A DNA stretch of 64,000 bases from a bacterium HR33 (GTDB lineage: Bacteria; Gemmatimonadota; Gemmatimonadetes; Gemmatimonadales; GWC2-71-9): contig BEIJ01000002.1 in the NCBI GenBank assembly GCA_002923375.1, forward strand, positions 124,001 to 188,000, given 5' to 3'. The translations under genes were made by a program, and so were the position numbers. Below, piece after piece: positions 1 through 6,916 of this stretch (its first letter is position 1; each line of letters begins with the position of its first letter). The notes under the pieces are model-generated. The model searched no databases. It worked only from the letters and a program-made list of their open reading frames with translations, and had not been told where the DNA came from.

Positions 1-1180
1 TGCCCAACCGGGCCCAATCCCGGGCTGCAACCATCTCGTAACCTTGACCCAGGAAGTTGCCGTAAGGATCGGTCTCGATGATCGCGTCACGGATTCCGAT
101 CTTGTCGAACAGGATGCGCTGCGGAAGCGAGTGATAGTCCATCCCCAACTTCTCCGCGGCCAGGCGCACCAAATAGCTGGCGAGCACCGGATCGGTGTTG
201 CGGTACCGGCCAACCGTATTGGGAGGCCACTGTAGAGGGCGAGTAGCGGCCCATTTGTAGGAATCCACTCCGCCGGTGTAGAGGTAGAGATGGTCCGGAT
301 ATCCCAGGGAGTCGTTCCAGTCGGGATCCTGCGGTGCCCGGATCCGAAGGCCGCTCGACATGCGCATCAAGTCCATGATCCGGATCTGGCGGCGGGGATC
401 TCCTTCCCGCTGCCACTCGGGGATCGGCGCGGGTTGATCCAGCCGGTAAACCCCCATTTGGATGAGCCGCGCGACCAGCGTGCCGGTGAGACTCTTCCCC
501 ATGGACCAGCTTTCCAGCGGAGTGTGGATCCCGATCCCCGGAGCGTAGCGCTCGCCCAGAATCCTGCCGCGGTACGTGATGACCACGGCGAGCGTCATAG
601 CCTGAGGCGGCCCGAAGGCGGTGTCCAGAACCGCCTGAAAAGCTTGGGAGTCGATCTCGGCCGGCCAGGGTTCCGGTGGAATGACGTCGCCCATGGGCCA
701 AGGCGTAGTACTCGGGTCCGGCAGGTTGGGCTCGACCCAGGACGGCGTGAAAAAGACCGAGTCGTGTCCCAGCGGCAAGGTCACACACCCTTGGCTTTTG
801 AACCTGCGGGCCACGCGCGTGACTCCGTTGTTGAGGGTGAGTCTTACCTCTTGCCGCTCCCAGTCGATCACTGTGTCCACCACGTAGCGGCGGTACTCTA
901 GGGGTCCGGTGAAGAATCCGACATTGGCCGCCGCATCGGCCGGGTCGAGGCCGGTGATGAATACCGCCGAGCACAGCGTCTTCGCGAACCCGGCCGTATG
1001 ATGGAGCAAGGGATCGCCGGGCGGAGGTTCCCATTCTCCCGGAAGCTCCAGGGCCTTGCCGCGGGCGATCAGCGCGGCGCGTTGCTGCGCTTGGTTTTGT
1101 TGTCCGCTTGCAGTTCCAGCCGTGAACGCCAGCCCGACGATCAAGGCAGTGAGCACCGATAAAGCCACCGATCGCTGCAT
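1..1180 (-). CDS. Serine hydrolase, class C beta-lactamase-like (3' end outside window)
   Basis: The reading frame runs from an ATG at 1180, preceded by a GGGGGAG ribosome site, off the left edge of the window, so the C-terminus is missing. The N-terminus is a Sec-type signal peptide (MQRSVALSVLTALIVGLAF, then an Ala/Gly-rich cleavage region). The class C beta-lactamase/PBP-like catalytic signature SMGK (SxxK) is visible near residue 220, and a Y-x-N element (YRNTDP) follows about 90 residues later. This points to an exported serine hydrolase of the esterase/peptidase type; the substrate cannot be deduced. An N-terminal stretch of roughly 150 residues precedes the beta-lactamase fold. A second family member lies at 58582-60228. 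Confidence 0.85.
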   Translation of the reverse strand, partial: MQRSVALSVLTALIVGLAFTAGTASGQQNQAQQRAALIARGKALELPGEWEPPPGDPLLHHTAGFAKTLCSAVFITGLDPADAAANVGFFTGPLEYRRYVVDTVIDWERQEVRLTLNNGVTRVARRFKSQGCVTLPLGHDSVFFTPSWVEPNLPDPSTTPWPMGDVIPPEPWPAEIDSQAFQAVLDTAFGPPQAMTLAVVITYRGRILGERYAPGIGIHTPLESWSMGKSLTGTLVARLIQMGVYRLDQPAPIPEWQREGDPRRQIRIMDLMRMSSGLRIRAPQDPDWNDSLGYPDHLYLYTGGVDSYKWAATRPLQWPPNTVGRYRNTDPVLASYLVRLAAEKLGMDYHSLPQRILFDKIGIRDAIIETDPYGNFLGQGYEMVAARDWARLG

Positions 1181-1529
1181 GTTCGCTCCCCCCATGTCGG
1201 CCAGCAAAAGCTACGGCCCGCGGCGTACAGGGGCTAGGCTTGGGAATCGTCCCTGACGGGGCTCCTGTTGGGGCTGGCTCACCTCCGGAACCAACAGGCG
1301 CTGGTCGGTACGCACCCGCGAGTCGGCGCTGCACAGCGGGACTCGGCGCCCTGCACCGTGTGCCGCGAGTAGGCGGTCGAAGGGATCCCGAGTCCAGTCC
1401 AGTCGGCGGATCGGGCGCTGTGAAAAGGAGATCCAGAGCACTGCTGCGAGTCTGGGAGCGCGCGGTCGGCGACCGCGCGGGCTAGCGCTGCACCTCCAAG
1501 GCTAGGTATCTTTTCTACGCGTCTCCCCG
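1181..1529. other. Non-coding spacer upstream of the fluoride operon
   Basis: About 350 bases between the divergently placed serine hydrolase and the fluoride riboswitch. I find no convincing coding sequence. It holds two inverted repeats: CCTGTTGG at 1264-1271 against CCAACAGG at 1291-1298, and a 9-bp perfect hairpin at 1459-1479. A TATCTT at 1507-1512 could be a weak -10 element for the operon, but no good -35 accompanies it. Confidence 0.5.
1459..1479. repeat. 9-bp perfect hairpin with GGC loop
   Basis: CGCGCGGTC at 1459-1467 is complementary to GACCGCGCG at 1471-1479, with a 3-nt loop. No T-run follows on either strand, so it does not qualify as an intrinsic terminator. Confidence 0.5.
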
Positions 1530-1533
1530 GCGC

Positions 1534-1605
1534 CGGCGATGGAGTTCGCCGTGAACCGCCGATCGGCTGATGACTCCTACCTGCTACCCACGTGACAGGA
1601 GGAGT
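1534..1605 (+). promoter_or_regulatory. Fluoride riboswitch (crcB motif) with Shine-Dalgarno switch
   Basis: The segment matches the known crcB-motif consensus. A GGCGATGG start is followed by the pseudoknot partners GGCG (1535-1538) and CGCC (1547-1550). P1 is formed by GGAGT (1541-1545) with ACTCC (1573-1577). A short hairpin GCC-GATC-GGC lies at 1558-1567, followed by CTGATG. The ribosome site AGGAGGAGT (1597-1605) contains AGGAGT, an exact complement of ACTCCT (1573-1578). The 3' strand of P1 can therefore either close the aptamer or mask the ribosome site. By inference, fluoride binding frees the site and turns translation on. The downstream operon encodes CrcB, the expected target. Confidence 0.93.
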
Positions 1606-1610
1606 TTTTT

Positions 1611-2048
1611 GTGTCTTCTGAAAAGATTTTGCCTTTGAATCCTGATCAGCTGCGCAAGCTAAAGGTGTCCCTGAGGCTGCTGCAGAGCGATCTCGAGCGA
1701 TTACTCTGGGGCATCAAATTGGAGCGTGGCGCGGAAGAAGACTGCAACCTGCGGGCGGCTATCGAAGAGACTTTGCGCGCAGTGCAACGCCTCGGCCAGA
1801 ACCTGGCGGTCCGGACGGACCGAGAGGTCCCCTTAGCACGCGAGGTCGCAGCGACTGCCGAGGTGTGGATTGCTCGGCTGGAAGATCTCAAGGCGCACCG
1901 GCTGGCGAGCTACGGTACCCTGCCCGTAACCGAGATTAGCCGTGCACTGGACCCGCAGGTAGAAGAATTGCAGCGGGCGCTGTCTGCGCTGGCGAAGGCG
2001 GCCGGAGCTACCGTCGCCACGGAAGCCTCCGAGTCGAACCGGGGGTAG
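1611..2048 (+). CDS. Unknown helical protein, first gene of the fluoride operon
   Basis: A 145-residue protein beginning at GTG 1611, six bases after the AGGAGGAG ribosome site controlled by the fluoride riboswitch. It has no signal peptide or membrane segment and looks almost entirely alpha-helical: long Leu/Glu/Arg-rich stretches, a single Cys near residue 46, and an Ala/Ser-rich polar tail. I do not recognise a family. It ends 6 bases before crcB and therefore shares its transcript and its fluoride control. A role as a cytoplasmic partner or regulator in fluoride handling is only an inference from position. Confidence 0.8.
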   Translation: MSSEKILPLNPDQLRKLKVSLRLLQSDLERLLWGIKLERGAEEDCNLRAAIEETLRAVQRLGQNLAVRTDREVPLAREVAATAEVWIARLEDLKAHRLASYGTLPVTEISRALDPQVEELQRALSALAKAAGATVATEASESNRG

Positions 2049-2054
2049 CTGCCG

Positions 2055-2426
2055 ATGTTGGCTTATATTGCTCTAGGCGGTGTCCTAGGCACCGTTGCCC
2101 GTTACGGACTTCAGGGCTTCTTACAGGAGCGGGCGGGGACGATCCTGCCCCTTGGGACGGTTGTAGTCAATGTGATCGGCTCCTTCGCCCTGGGCTTTGT
2201 CCTCAAGTTTGCGACCGGCTCGACGCTGTTGTCTCCCGAGTGGCGTGCCGGCATCGCCGTCGGGTTCTGTGGCGCATTCACCACTATGAGCACGTTTTCC
2301 TACGAGACGCTGGCGCTTTTGTACGACGGCGAGTATTGGCGAGCAGGTATTTACGCCGGCGGTACGCTGGCGGGATGTTTCGGCGCGGTTTGGCTTGGCA
2401 TGAGGCTGGCCGGCCTACTGCTATAA
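2055..2426 (+). CDS. crcB: Fluoride exporter CrcB/Fluc
   Basis: A 123-residue membrane protein of the usual Fluc length, with four hydrophobic segments. Family signatures are clear: GGVLGTVARYGLQ at the N-terminus, PLGTVVVNVIGSFALGF in the second helix (with the conserved Asn) and FCGAFTTMSTFSYE in the third, containing the conserved TTxST Phe-box region. Fluc proteins are dual-topology dimers that pass fluoride out of the cell down its electrochemical gradient. It is the middle gene of a three-gene operon under a fluoride riboswitch, which agrees with the function. Start ATG 2055. Confidence 0.96.
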   Translation: MLAYIALGGVLGTVARYGLQGFLQERAGTILPLGTVVVNVIGSFALGFVLKFATGSTLLSPEWRAGIAVGFCGAFTTMSTFSYETLALLYDGEYWRAGIYAGGTLAGCFGAVWLGMRLAGLLL

Positions 2427-2444
2427 GTTGGCAAGGAGGCGATA

Positions 2445-2795
2445 ATGGCGCAGCGACTCGAGGGTGAGCGCACCCTGATGCGGATATTCATCGGAGAGAG
2501 CGACAAGTACAAGGGCAAGCCTCTCTACGAAGCCATCCTCGAGCGCTTTCGCGCCAAGGGATTGGCGGGTGCCACTGTGTTGCGCGGGGTGGCGGGCTTT
2601 GGTGCATCCAGCCGCCTGCACACCGAGAAAGTCCTCCGGTTGTCGCTCGATCTCCCGATAATTATCGAGCTGGTCGAGACGGAGGAGCGGATTCAGTCGA
2701 TCCTACCCGATCTGGACGAGATGATAGGGGGCGGGCTGGTTACCCTGGAACGGGCCCATGTGATTCTCTATCGGCCGGCGGGTGGCCCCGCTTGA
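2445..2795 (+). CDS. DUF190 family protein
   Basis: A 116-residue cytoplasmic protein with a strong AAGGAGG ribosome site before ATG 2445, 18 bases after crcB. Hallmarks of the PII-like DUF190 family are visible: RIFIGESDKYKGKPLYEAIL, then GLAGATVLRGVAGFG, then LPIIIELVETEERI. DUF190 genes are frequently found next to crcB, and a regulatory or accessory role in fluoride export has been suggested from that linkage. The biochemical activity is unknown. It is the last gene of the riboswitch-controlled operon. Confidence 0.92.
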   Translation: MAQRLEGERTLMRIFIGESDKYKGKPLYEAILERFRAKGLAGATVLRGVAGFGASSRLHTEKVLRLSLDLPIIIELVETEERIQSILPDLDEMIGGGLVTLERAHVILYRPAGGPA

Positions 2796-2796
2796 G

Positions 2797-2925
2797 CCAG
2801 CCAAAGCCCCCTGTAACGATGGCCGGAGCGCCCAGCCATGCGGCGGAGTCGATGAGCTCTACCACTCGGCGATCGCCGCGTCTGAGGTGACTGTAGGCCG
2901 TGGTGTCGAGGCAGTAACGGCTCAC
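2797..2925 (-). pseudogene. Truncated PIN-domain toxin (VapC-like)
   Basis: From GTG 2925 the frame reads SRYCLDTTAYSHLRRGD, the typical start of a VapC-type PIN-domain ribonuclease including its first catalytic Asp. Similarity continues for about 40 residues (VVELIDSAAWLGAPAIV) and is then lost at the 3' end of the DUF190 gene on the other strand. The remaining two-thirds of the PIN domain, with the other acidic residues, is absent, so the product cannot be active. It overlaps the stop codon of the antitoxin remnant (GTGA), as in intact vapBC operons. Confidence 0.75.
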
Positions 2926-3069
2926 CGCCAGGGCTCGGGGTCGACCTGCTCGGATGGAACGACCGCCGCCTCGAAAGCGATAAACTCCTCCATGCTCAGG
3001 TACCAGCTAGGGAAGCGAGCGGGCCCGAGCAACTTCCGGCAGTACGTTGCGTATCGTCAGGTACTTCAT
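2922..3069 (-). pseudogene. Decayed VapB-like antitoxin
   Basis: From ATG 3069 the frame reads MKYLTIRNVLPEVARA, a typical VapB start (ribbon-helix-helix type). It then hits a stop after 20 codons. A typical antitoxin C-terminus resumes downstream in another frame (EEFIAFEAAVVPSEQVDPEPW), ending in TGA at 2922-2924 and overlapping the toxin start. The middle of the gene (helix-turn region) is deleted or frameshifted. With the truncated toxin next door this is a dead toxin-antitoxin locus. Confidence 0.72.
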
Positions 3070-3124
3070 GCGATGACGATGACGGTTTAGGAGATCCCCG
3101 ACGAGCTCGCCCCTGTCCTGATCG

Positions 3125-5596
3125 CTACGCTTCAACCCACCGCAACCTCAGCGCATTGGCTACCACGGAGACCGAGCTGAAACTCATCGCCGCGGCGGCG
3201 ATAATGGGGCTCAGCAACAAACCGAAAAACGGATAGAGAACCCCCGCGGCGATCGGAACACCGGCGCTATTGTAGGCGAACGCCCAGAAGAGATTCTGCT
3301 TTATGTTGCGCATGGTGGCGCGGCTCAAACGCCGTGCCCGCACTATCCCCCGCAAATCTCCCTTGACCAGGGTAACCCCGGCGCTCTCCATGGCCACGTC
3401 GGTGCCGGTCCCCATGGCTATTCCTACGTTCGCCTGCGCCAAGGCCGGGGCATCGTTGATACCGTCTCCCGCCATCGCCACCACCCGCCCCTCCGCTTGC
3501 AGCCGCTTTACCACTTGCGCCTTCTGGTCCGGCAACACTTCAGCCACCACCTCGTCAATCCCTAGCTTGCGGGCCACCGCCTCGGCGGTAGTGCGATTGT
3601 CACCCGTCAACATCACAATTCTCACACCCTCGGCGTGGAGCTGGCGGATCGCTTCGGGAGTGCTCTCCTTGATCGGATCCGCCACCCCTATGAGTCCCAC
3701 CAGCGCCCCGTCTACGGCCACGAACATCACCGTCTCCCCTTCGCGGCGGAGCGCTTCGGCTTGCTCTGAGGCGGAAGACAAATCAATTCCTAGTTCCTGC
3801 ATGAGCTTGGCGTTGCCCAGGGCCACTCGGCGCCCGGCAACCGTTCCCTTGACACCGCGGCCGGTCAGCGATTCGAAATCGCCGGCGGGCGAGAGATCCA
3901 ACCCGCGTTCCTGCGCGCCCGCCACGATAGCGGCGGCGAGCGGATGTTCGCTGGCCCGTTCCAGACTGGCGGCGAGCCTCAACCACTCTACGGTCTCCAT
4001 CGGGCCAAGGGAAATTGCACTCGCCAGGCGCGGCTTGCCCACGGTGAGCGTCCCGGTCTTGTCCAGCACCAAAGTGTCCACCTTGCGTAGCAGCTCTATC
4101 GCCTCGGCGTTCTTGAACAAGACGCCCATGGTTGCACCCTTGCCCATAGCCACCATGATGGACATGGGGGTGGCGAGACCCAGGGCGCAGGGGCAGGCGA
4201 TGATGAGAACCGCCACCGCGTTGATCAGGGCGTGCGCCATCTTGGGGTCGGGACCCACCAGGCCCCAAGCTACGAAGGTAAGGGCTGCCACTACTACCAC
4301 CGCGGGTACGAATACCGCCGACACCCGGTCGGCGAGTTTCTGTATCGGAGCCCGGCTGCGTTGGGCCTCCGCTACCATCCGTACGATCTGCGCCAGCAGG
4401 GTCTCTTGACCCACGCGTTCGGCGCGCATCACCAGGGACCCGGTACCGTTGACCGTGGCGCCGATCAGCTGGTCGCCCGGACCCTTCTCCACCGGGATCG
4501 GCTCGCCGGTGACCATGGATTCGTCCACTGCGCTACGGCCTTCCAGGACCACGCCATCCACCGGCACCTTCTCGCCGGGCCGCACCCGGAGCCGGTCGCC
4601 GGGCCGCACCTGTTCCAGCGGAACGTCTTCTTCGCTCCCGTCGTCCTTGATGCGGCGGGCGGTCTTGGGAGCGAGGCCCAAGAGTTCTTTGATCGCGGCG
4701 CTGGTCCGGCTTCTGGCCTTCAGTTCCAGGACCTGCCCCAGCAGCACCAGCACGGTGATCACCGCGGCGGCCTCGAAATACACTCCCACCTCGCCCGCTT
4801 CGTTCCTGAACGAGGTGGGGAAGAGATCGGGGAACAGGTGCGCGATGACGCTATAGACGTACGCCACTGCCACGCCTAGTCCGATCAGGGTGAACATGTT
4901 GAGATTCCAGGTGGCGATCGACTGCCAGGCGCGGACGAAGAAAGGCCAACCTCCCCACAGAACGATCGGTGTGGCCAGGAGCATTTCCAGCCAGCCGAGC
5001 AGAGCAGGCGGAGCTATACGGGAAAGGGGATCTCCCGGTATCAGCTGCCGCATGGCGATCAGCACTACTGGGACGGCGAGCGCTGCGCTTATCCAGAAGC
5101 GCCGCCGCATGTCCACTAGTTCTGGATTTTCCTCCTCCAGCGGTACCGCTCGCGGCTCCAGCGCCATGCCGCAGATGGGACAAGAGCCCGGTGCGTCCCG
5201 GACGATTTCCGGGTGCATGGGACAGATCCACTCGGTGCGTTCCGAGATCTGAGGGACTTCCGGCTCGAGCGCCATGCCGCACTTGGGGCAGGAGCCGGGC
5301 TGGTCGCTTCGCACCTCGGGATCCATGGGACAGACATAGGTGCCGTGCGCGGTGGTGCCCTTCAGAGGCGCGGCTGCTCGGTGGGCGGTTTCGCGGTGCG
5401 TGCCGGACGCGATGTAGCGGTCCGGGTCCTCGCGGAACCGGCCGGCGCAATGCTCGCAGCAGAAGTAATAGGTCCGACCCCGGTGTTCTACTTTGGCGGC
5501 AGCGGTGTCAGGGTCTACCGTCATGCCACATACCGGGTCAGTTGCGCGATGCTGAGCGTGGGAATGGACGGGAAGTTCCGATCGCGGTGTTTTCAT
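3125..5596 (-). CDS. copA: Copper-translocating P1B-type ATPase with YHS and two HMBD domains
   Basis: A large heavy-metal P-type ATPase. The N-terminus carries a YHS domain (DPVCGMTV then [12 protein letters not shown], about residues 20-63) and two heavy-metal-binding repeats of the form CPMDPE/CPMHPE...GSCPxCGMALE (about 85-150). The core has eight predicted membrane helices, the CPC metal-transport motif in [13 protein letters not shown] (about residue 465), the phosphorylation site DKTGTLT (about 510) and the hinge [11 protein letters not shown] (about 708). These features define CopA-like Cu(I)/Ag(I) exporters. ATG 5596 is preferred over GTG 5611 because AAGGA sits 8 bases upstream. It follows csoR directly, implying copper-responsive co-transcription. 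Confidence 0.95.
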   Translation of the reverse strand: MKTPRSELPVHSHAQHRATDPVCGMTVDPDTAAAKVEHRGRTYYFCCEHCAGRFREDPDRYIASGTHRETAHRAAAPLKGTTAHGTYVCPMDPEVRSDQPGSCPKCGMALEPEVPQISERTEWICPMHPEIVRDAPGSCPICGMALEPRAVPLEEENPELVDMRRRFWISAALAVPVVLIAMRQLIPGDPLSRIAPPALLGWLEMLLATPIVLWGGWPFFVRAWQSIATWNLNMFTLIGLGVAVAYVYSVIAHLFPDLFPTSFRNEAGEVGVYFEAAAVITVLVLLGQVLELKARSRTSAAIKELLGLAPKTARRIKDDGSEEDVPLEQVRPGDRLRVRPGEKVPVDGVVLEGRSAVDESMVTGEPIPVEKGPGDQLIGATVNGTGSLVMRAERVGQETLLAQIVRMVAEAQRSRAPIQKLADRVSAVFVPAVVVVAALTFVAWGLVGPDPKMAHALINAVAVLIIACPCALGLATPMSIMVAMGKGATMGVLFKNAEAIELLRKVDTLVLDKTGTLTVGKPRLASAISLGPMETVEWLRLAASLERASEHPLAAAIVAGAQERGLDLSPAGDFESLTGRGVKGTVAGRRVALGNAKLMQELGIDLSSASEQAEALRREGETVMFVAVDGALVGLIGVADPIKESTPEAIRQLHAEGVRIVMLTGDNRTTAEAVARKLGIDEVVAEVLPDQKAQVVKRLQAEGRVVAMAGDGINDAPALAQANVGIAMGTGTDVAMESAGVTLVKGDLRGIVRARRLSRATMRNIKQNLFWAFAYNSAGVPIAAGVLYPFFGLLLSPIIAAAAMSFSSVSVVANALRLRWVEA

Positions 5597-5611
5597 GGTC
5601 GGATCCTTCAC

Positions 5612-5923
5612 TCAGCGCAGGTATCGGTAAAAGAGTTCCACGATCTCGTTTCTTACCTGTTGAGCCGTTTGGCCGCCCTGTGCGATGGCGCGGGTAGCGC
5701 AGCGTTCCAAATGATTCTTGAGAAGCTCGCTTTCCGCCGCTCGGAGGGCGCGGTGCACCGCGGCAAACTGCTGGAGGATGTCGGGGCAGTAGCGCTCATC
5801 CTGGACCATCCGCTGCAGCCCTTCCACCTGGCCCCGAATCCGCGCCAGGCGCCGGAGCAGCTCCTCCTTGATCGGAGGGGCGATCCCCAACGCGTGCGGC
5901 TTTGCAGCGGCCCTCGACGACAT
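5612..5923 (-). CDS. csoR: CsoR-type copper-sensing repressor
   Basis: An all-helical metal-sensing repressor of about 103 residues. The conserved RRLARIRGQVEGLQRMV helix is followed by the ligand set of CsoR proteins: Cys in RYCPDIL, then His and Cys in NHLERCA. The start is ATG 5923, not the more upstream in-frame codon at 5962. A sigma70 promoter (-35 at 5957-5962, -10 at 5934-5939) places transcription initiation only a few bases before 5923, so the mRNA would be leaderless or nearly so. It is followed by copA with no gap, which makes it the local copper repressor. Confidence 0.92.
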   Translation of the reverse strand: MSSRAAAKPHALGIAPPIKEELLRRLARIRGQVEGLQRMVQDERYCPDILQQFAAVHRALRAAESELLKNHLERCATRAIAQGGQTAQQVRNEIVELFYRYLR

Positions 5924-5962
5924 ACTATACCCGAGTATAGTGTTGCACTGCCCGCCGGTCAA
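5924..5962 (-). promoter_or_regulatory. csoR-copA promoter and palindromic CsoR operator
   Basis: Read on the minus strand, TTGACC (5957-5962), a 17-base spacer and TATACT (5934-5939) form a near-consensus sigma70 promoter. The -10 lies inside a perfect inverted repeat, ACTATAC (5924-5930) and GTATAGT (5935-5941), with a 4-base spacer CCGA. The palindrome abuts the csoR start codon. A repressor bound here would cover the -10 and start site. The half-site TATACCC also occurs in the operator of the second CsoR-type gene at 17543-17562. Confidence 0.8.
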
Positions 5963-5995
5963 CCCCGCCGCACAAGTTAGCCAGCGCTCCCCAGA

Positions 5996-6092
5996 CGCTG
6001 CCCGCCAACTTACTTGTCCTGGAACTCACCTTGTCAACATAGGGCTAGTTTCCGTATTCACCCGCTGCCCGCCAACTTACTCGGCCTGGAAC
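5996..6092. repeat. Direct repeat pair in the csoR-nitroreductase spacer
   Basis: A 30-base unit (CGCTGCCCGCCAACTTACT, then CCTGGAAC after two or three variable bases) occurs at 5996-6025 and again at 6063-6092, offset by 67 bases. A weaker third relative (CGCTGCCCCTCCTGTTAACTT) starts near 6154. The surrounding region 5963-6204 has no supported gene. The repeats could be regulatory sites or the edges of a small duplicated element. Confidence 0.7.
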
Positions 6093-6204
6093 CTGAGGGG
6101 CTGGGGCGCACATCAAAGGACCGGTAGAGCTATGTGACAAAAACCATCCTCGTCGCTGCCCCTCCTGTTAACTTGATTCCGGGCAATTTCTGACAGAACG
6201 GAGA

Positions 6205-6825
6205 GTGACCGTGGATGAGATCGCCAACAATTGCTTGAGGCCGCCGGCGCTCGAAGTGGAGGTTCACCCTCTCATAGCAGGACGCTGGAGTCCCAGGGCT
6301 TTCGCGGATAAGCCGGTCGAGACGGAGAAGCTGAGAAGTCTCTTCGAGGCTGCCCGCTGGGCCCCTTCCTCGTATAACGAGCAGCCCTGGCGATTTTGGG
6401 TCGCGACCCGGGAGGATCCGGAGGCGCTAGAGCGGCTCCAGAGCTATCTGACCGAGGGGAACGCCTGGGCCAAGAGCGCTCCGGTGCTGGTGTTGTCGGC
6501 TTACCGTACCCACCGGGAGCGGGACGGCAGGCCCAACCGAGTGGCGCTGAGGGATCTGGGCGCCGCCGAGCAAAACATGGCTATTCAAGCCTTCGCCATG
6601 GGGCTGGTCATGCACCAGATGGAGGGGTTCGACCGAGAGCGGGCCAAACGCGAGCTGTTGCCCGAGGGCTTCGAGCCCGGCACCATGTCCGCCATCGGAT
6701 ACCTGGCGGATCCGGAGACGTTGCCCGAGAGGTTACGGGAGCGGGAGCTCAGGCCGCGAACCCGGAAACCGCTGGGAGAAATCGTCTTTCCCTTGAGCGG
6801 TGCTTCGCCCGCTTTGGCGGGCTGA
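6205..6825 (+). CDS. Nitroreductase family FMN oxidoreductase
   Basis: A 206-residue protein with the nitroreductase family pattern: RWSPRAFADKPV near the N-terminus (FMN-phosphate-contacting Arg/Ser), ARWAPSSYNEQPWRF (FMN-binding Ser and Asn), and AEQNMAIQAFAMGL in the dimer-interface helix. Such enzymes use NAD(P)H and bound FMN to reduce nitroaromatics, quinones or similar acceptors; the physiological substrate here is unknown. The start may be GTG 6205 or GTG 6211; the latter has the better spacing from CGGAG. It stands alone, with no obvious operon partner. Confidence 0.9.
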   Translation: MTVDEIANNCLRPPALEVEVHPLIAGRWSPRAFADKPVETEKLRSLFEAARWAPSSYNEQPWRFWVATREDPEALERLQSYLTEGNAWAKSAPVLVLSAYRTHRERDGRPNRVALRDLGAAEQNMAIQAFAMGLVMHQMEGFDRERAKRELLPEGFEPGTMSAIGYLADPETLPERLRERELRPRTRKPLGEIVFPLSGASPALAG

Positions 6826-6916
6826 GGTGCGGTCTCGGGTGGGGATCGGAATAGATAACAAAGGCGTCACGTATTTCAGGGAGACTCTACTAAGACAGGT
6901 TGGCTACTCCATCGGC

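Noticed and set aside
87-1334. A 415-codon minus-strand frame
   Set aside because: It is a shadow of the serine hydrolase in another frame. The real frame starts at 1180, carries SxxK and Y-x-N motifs, and runs off the left edge.
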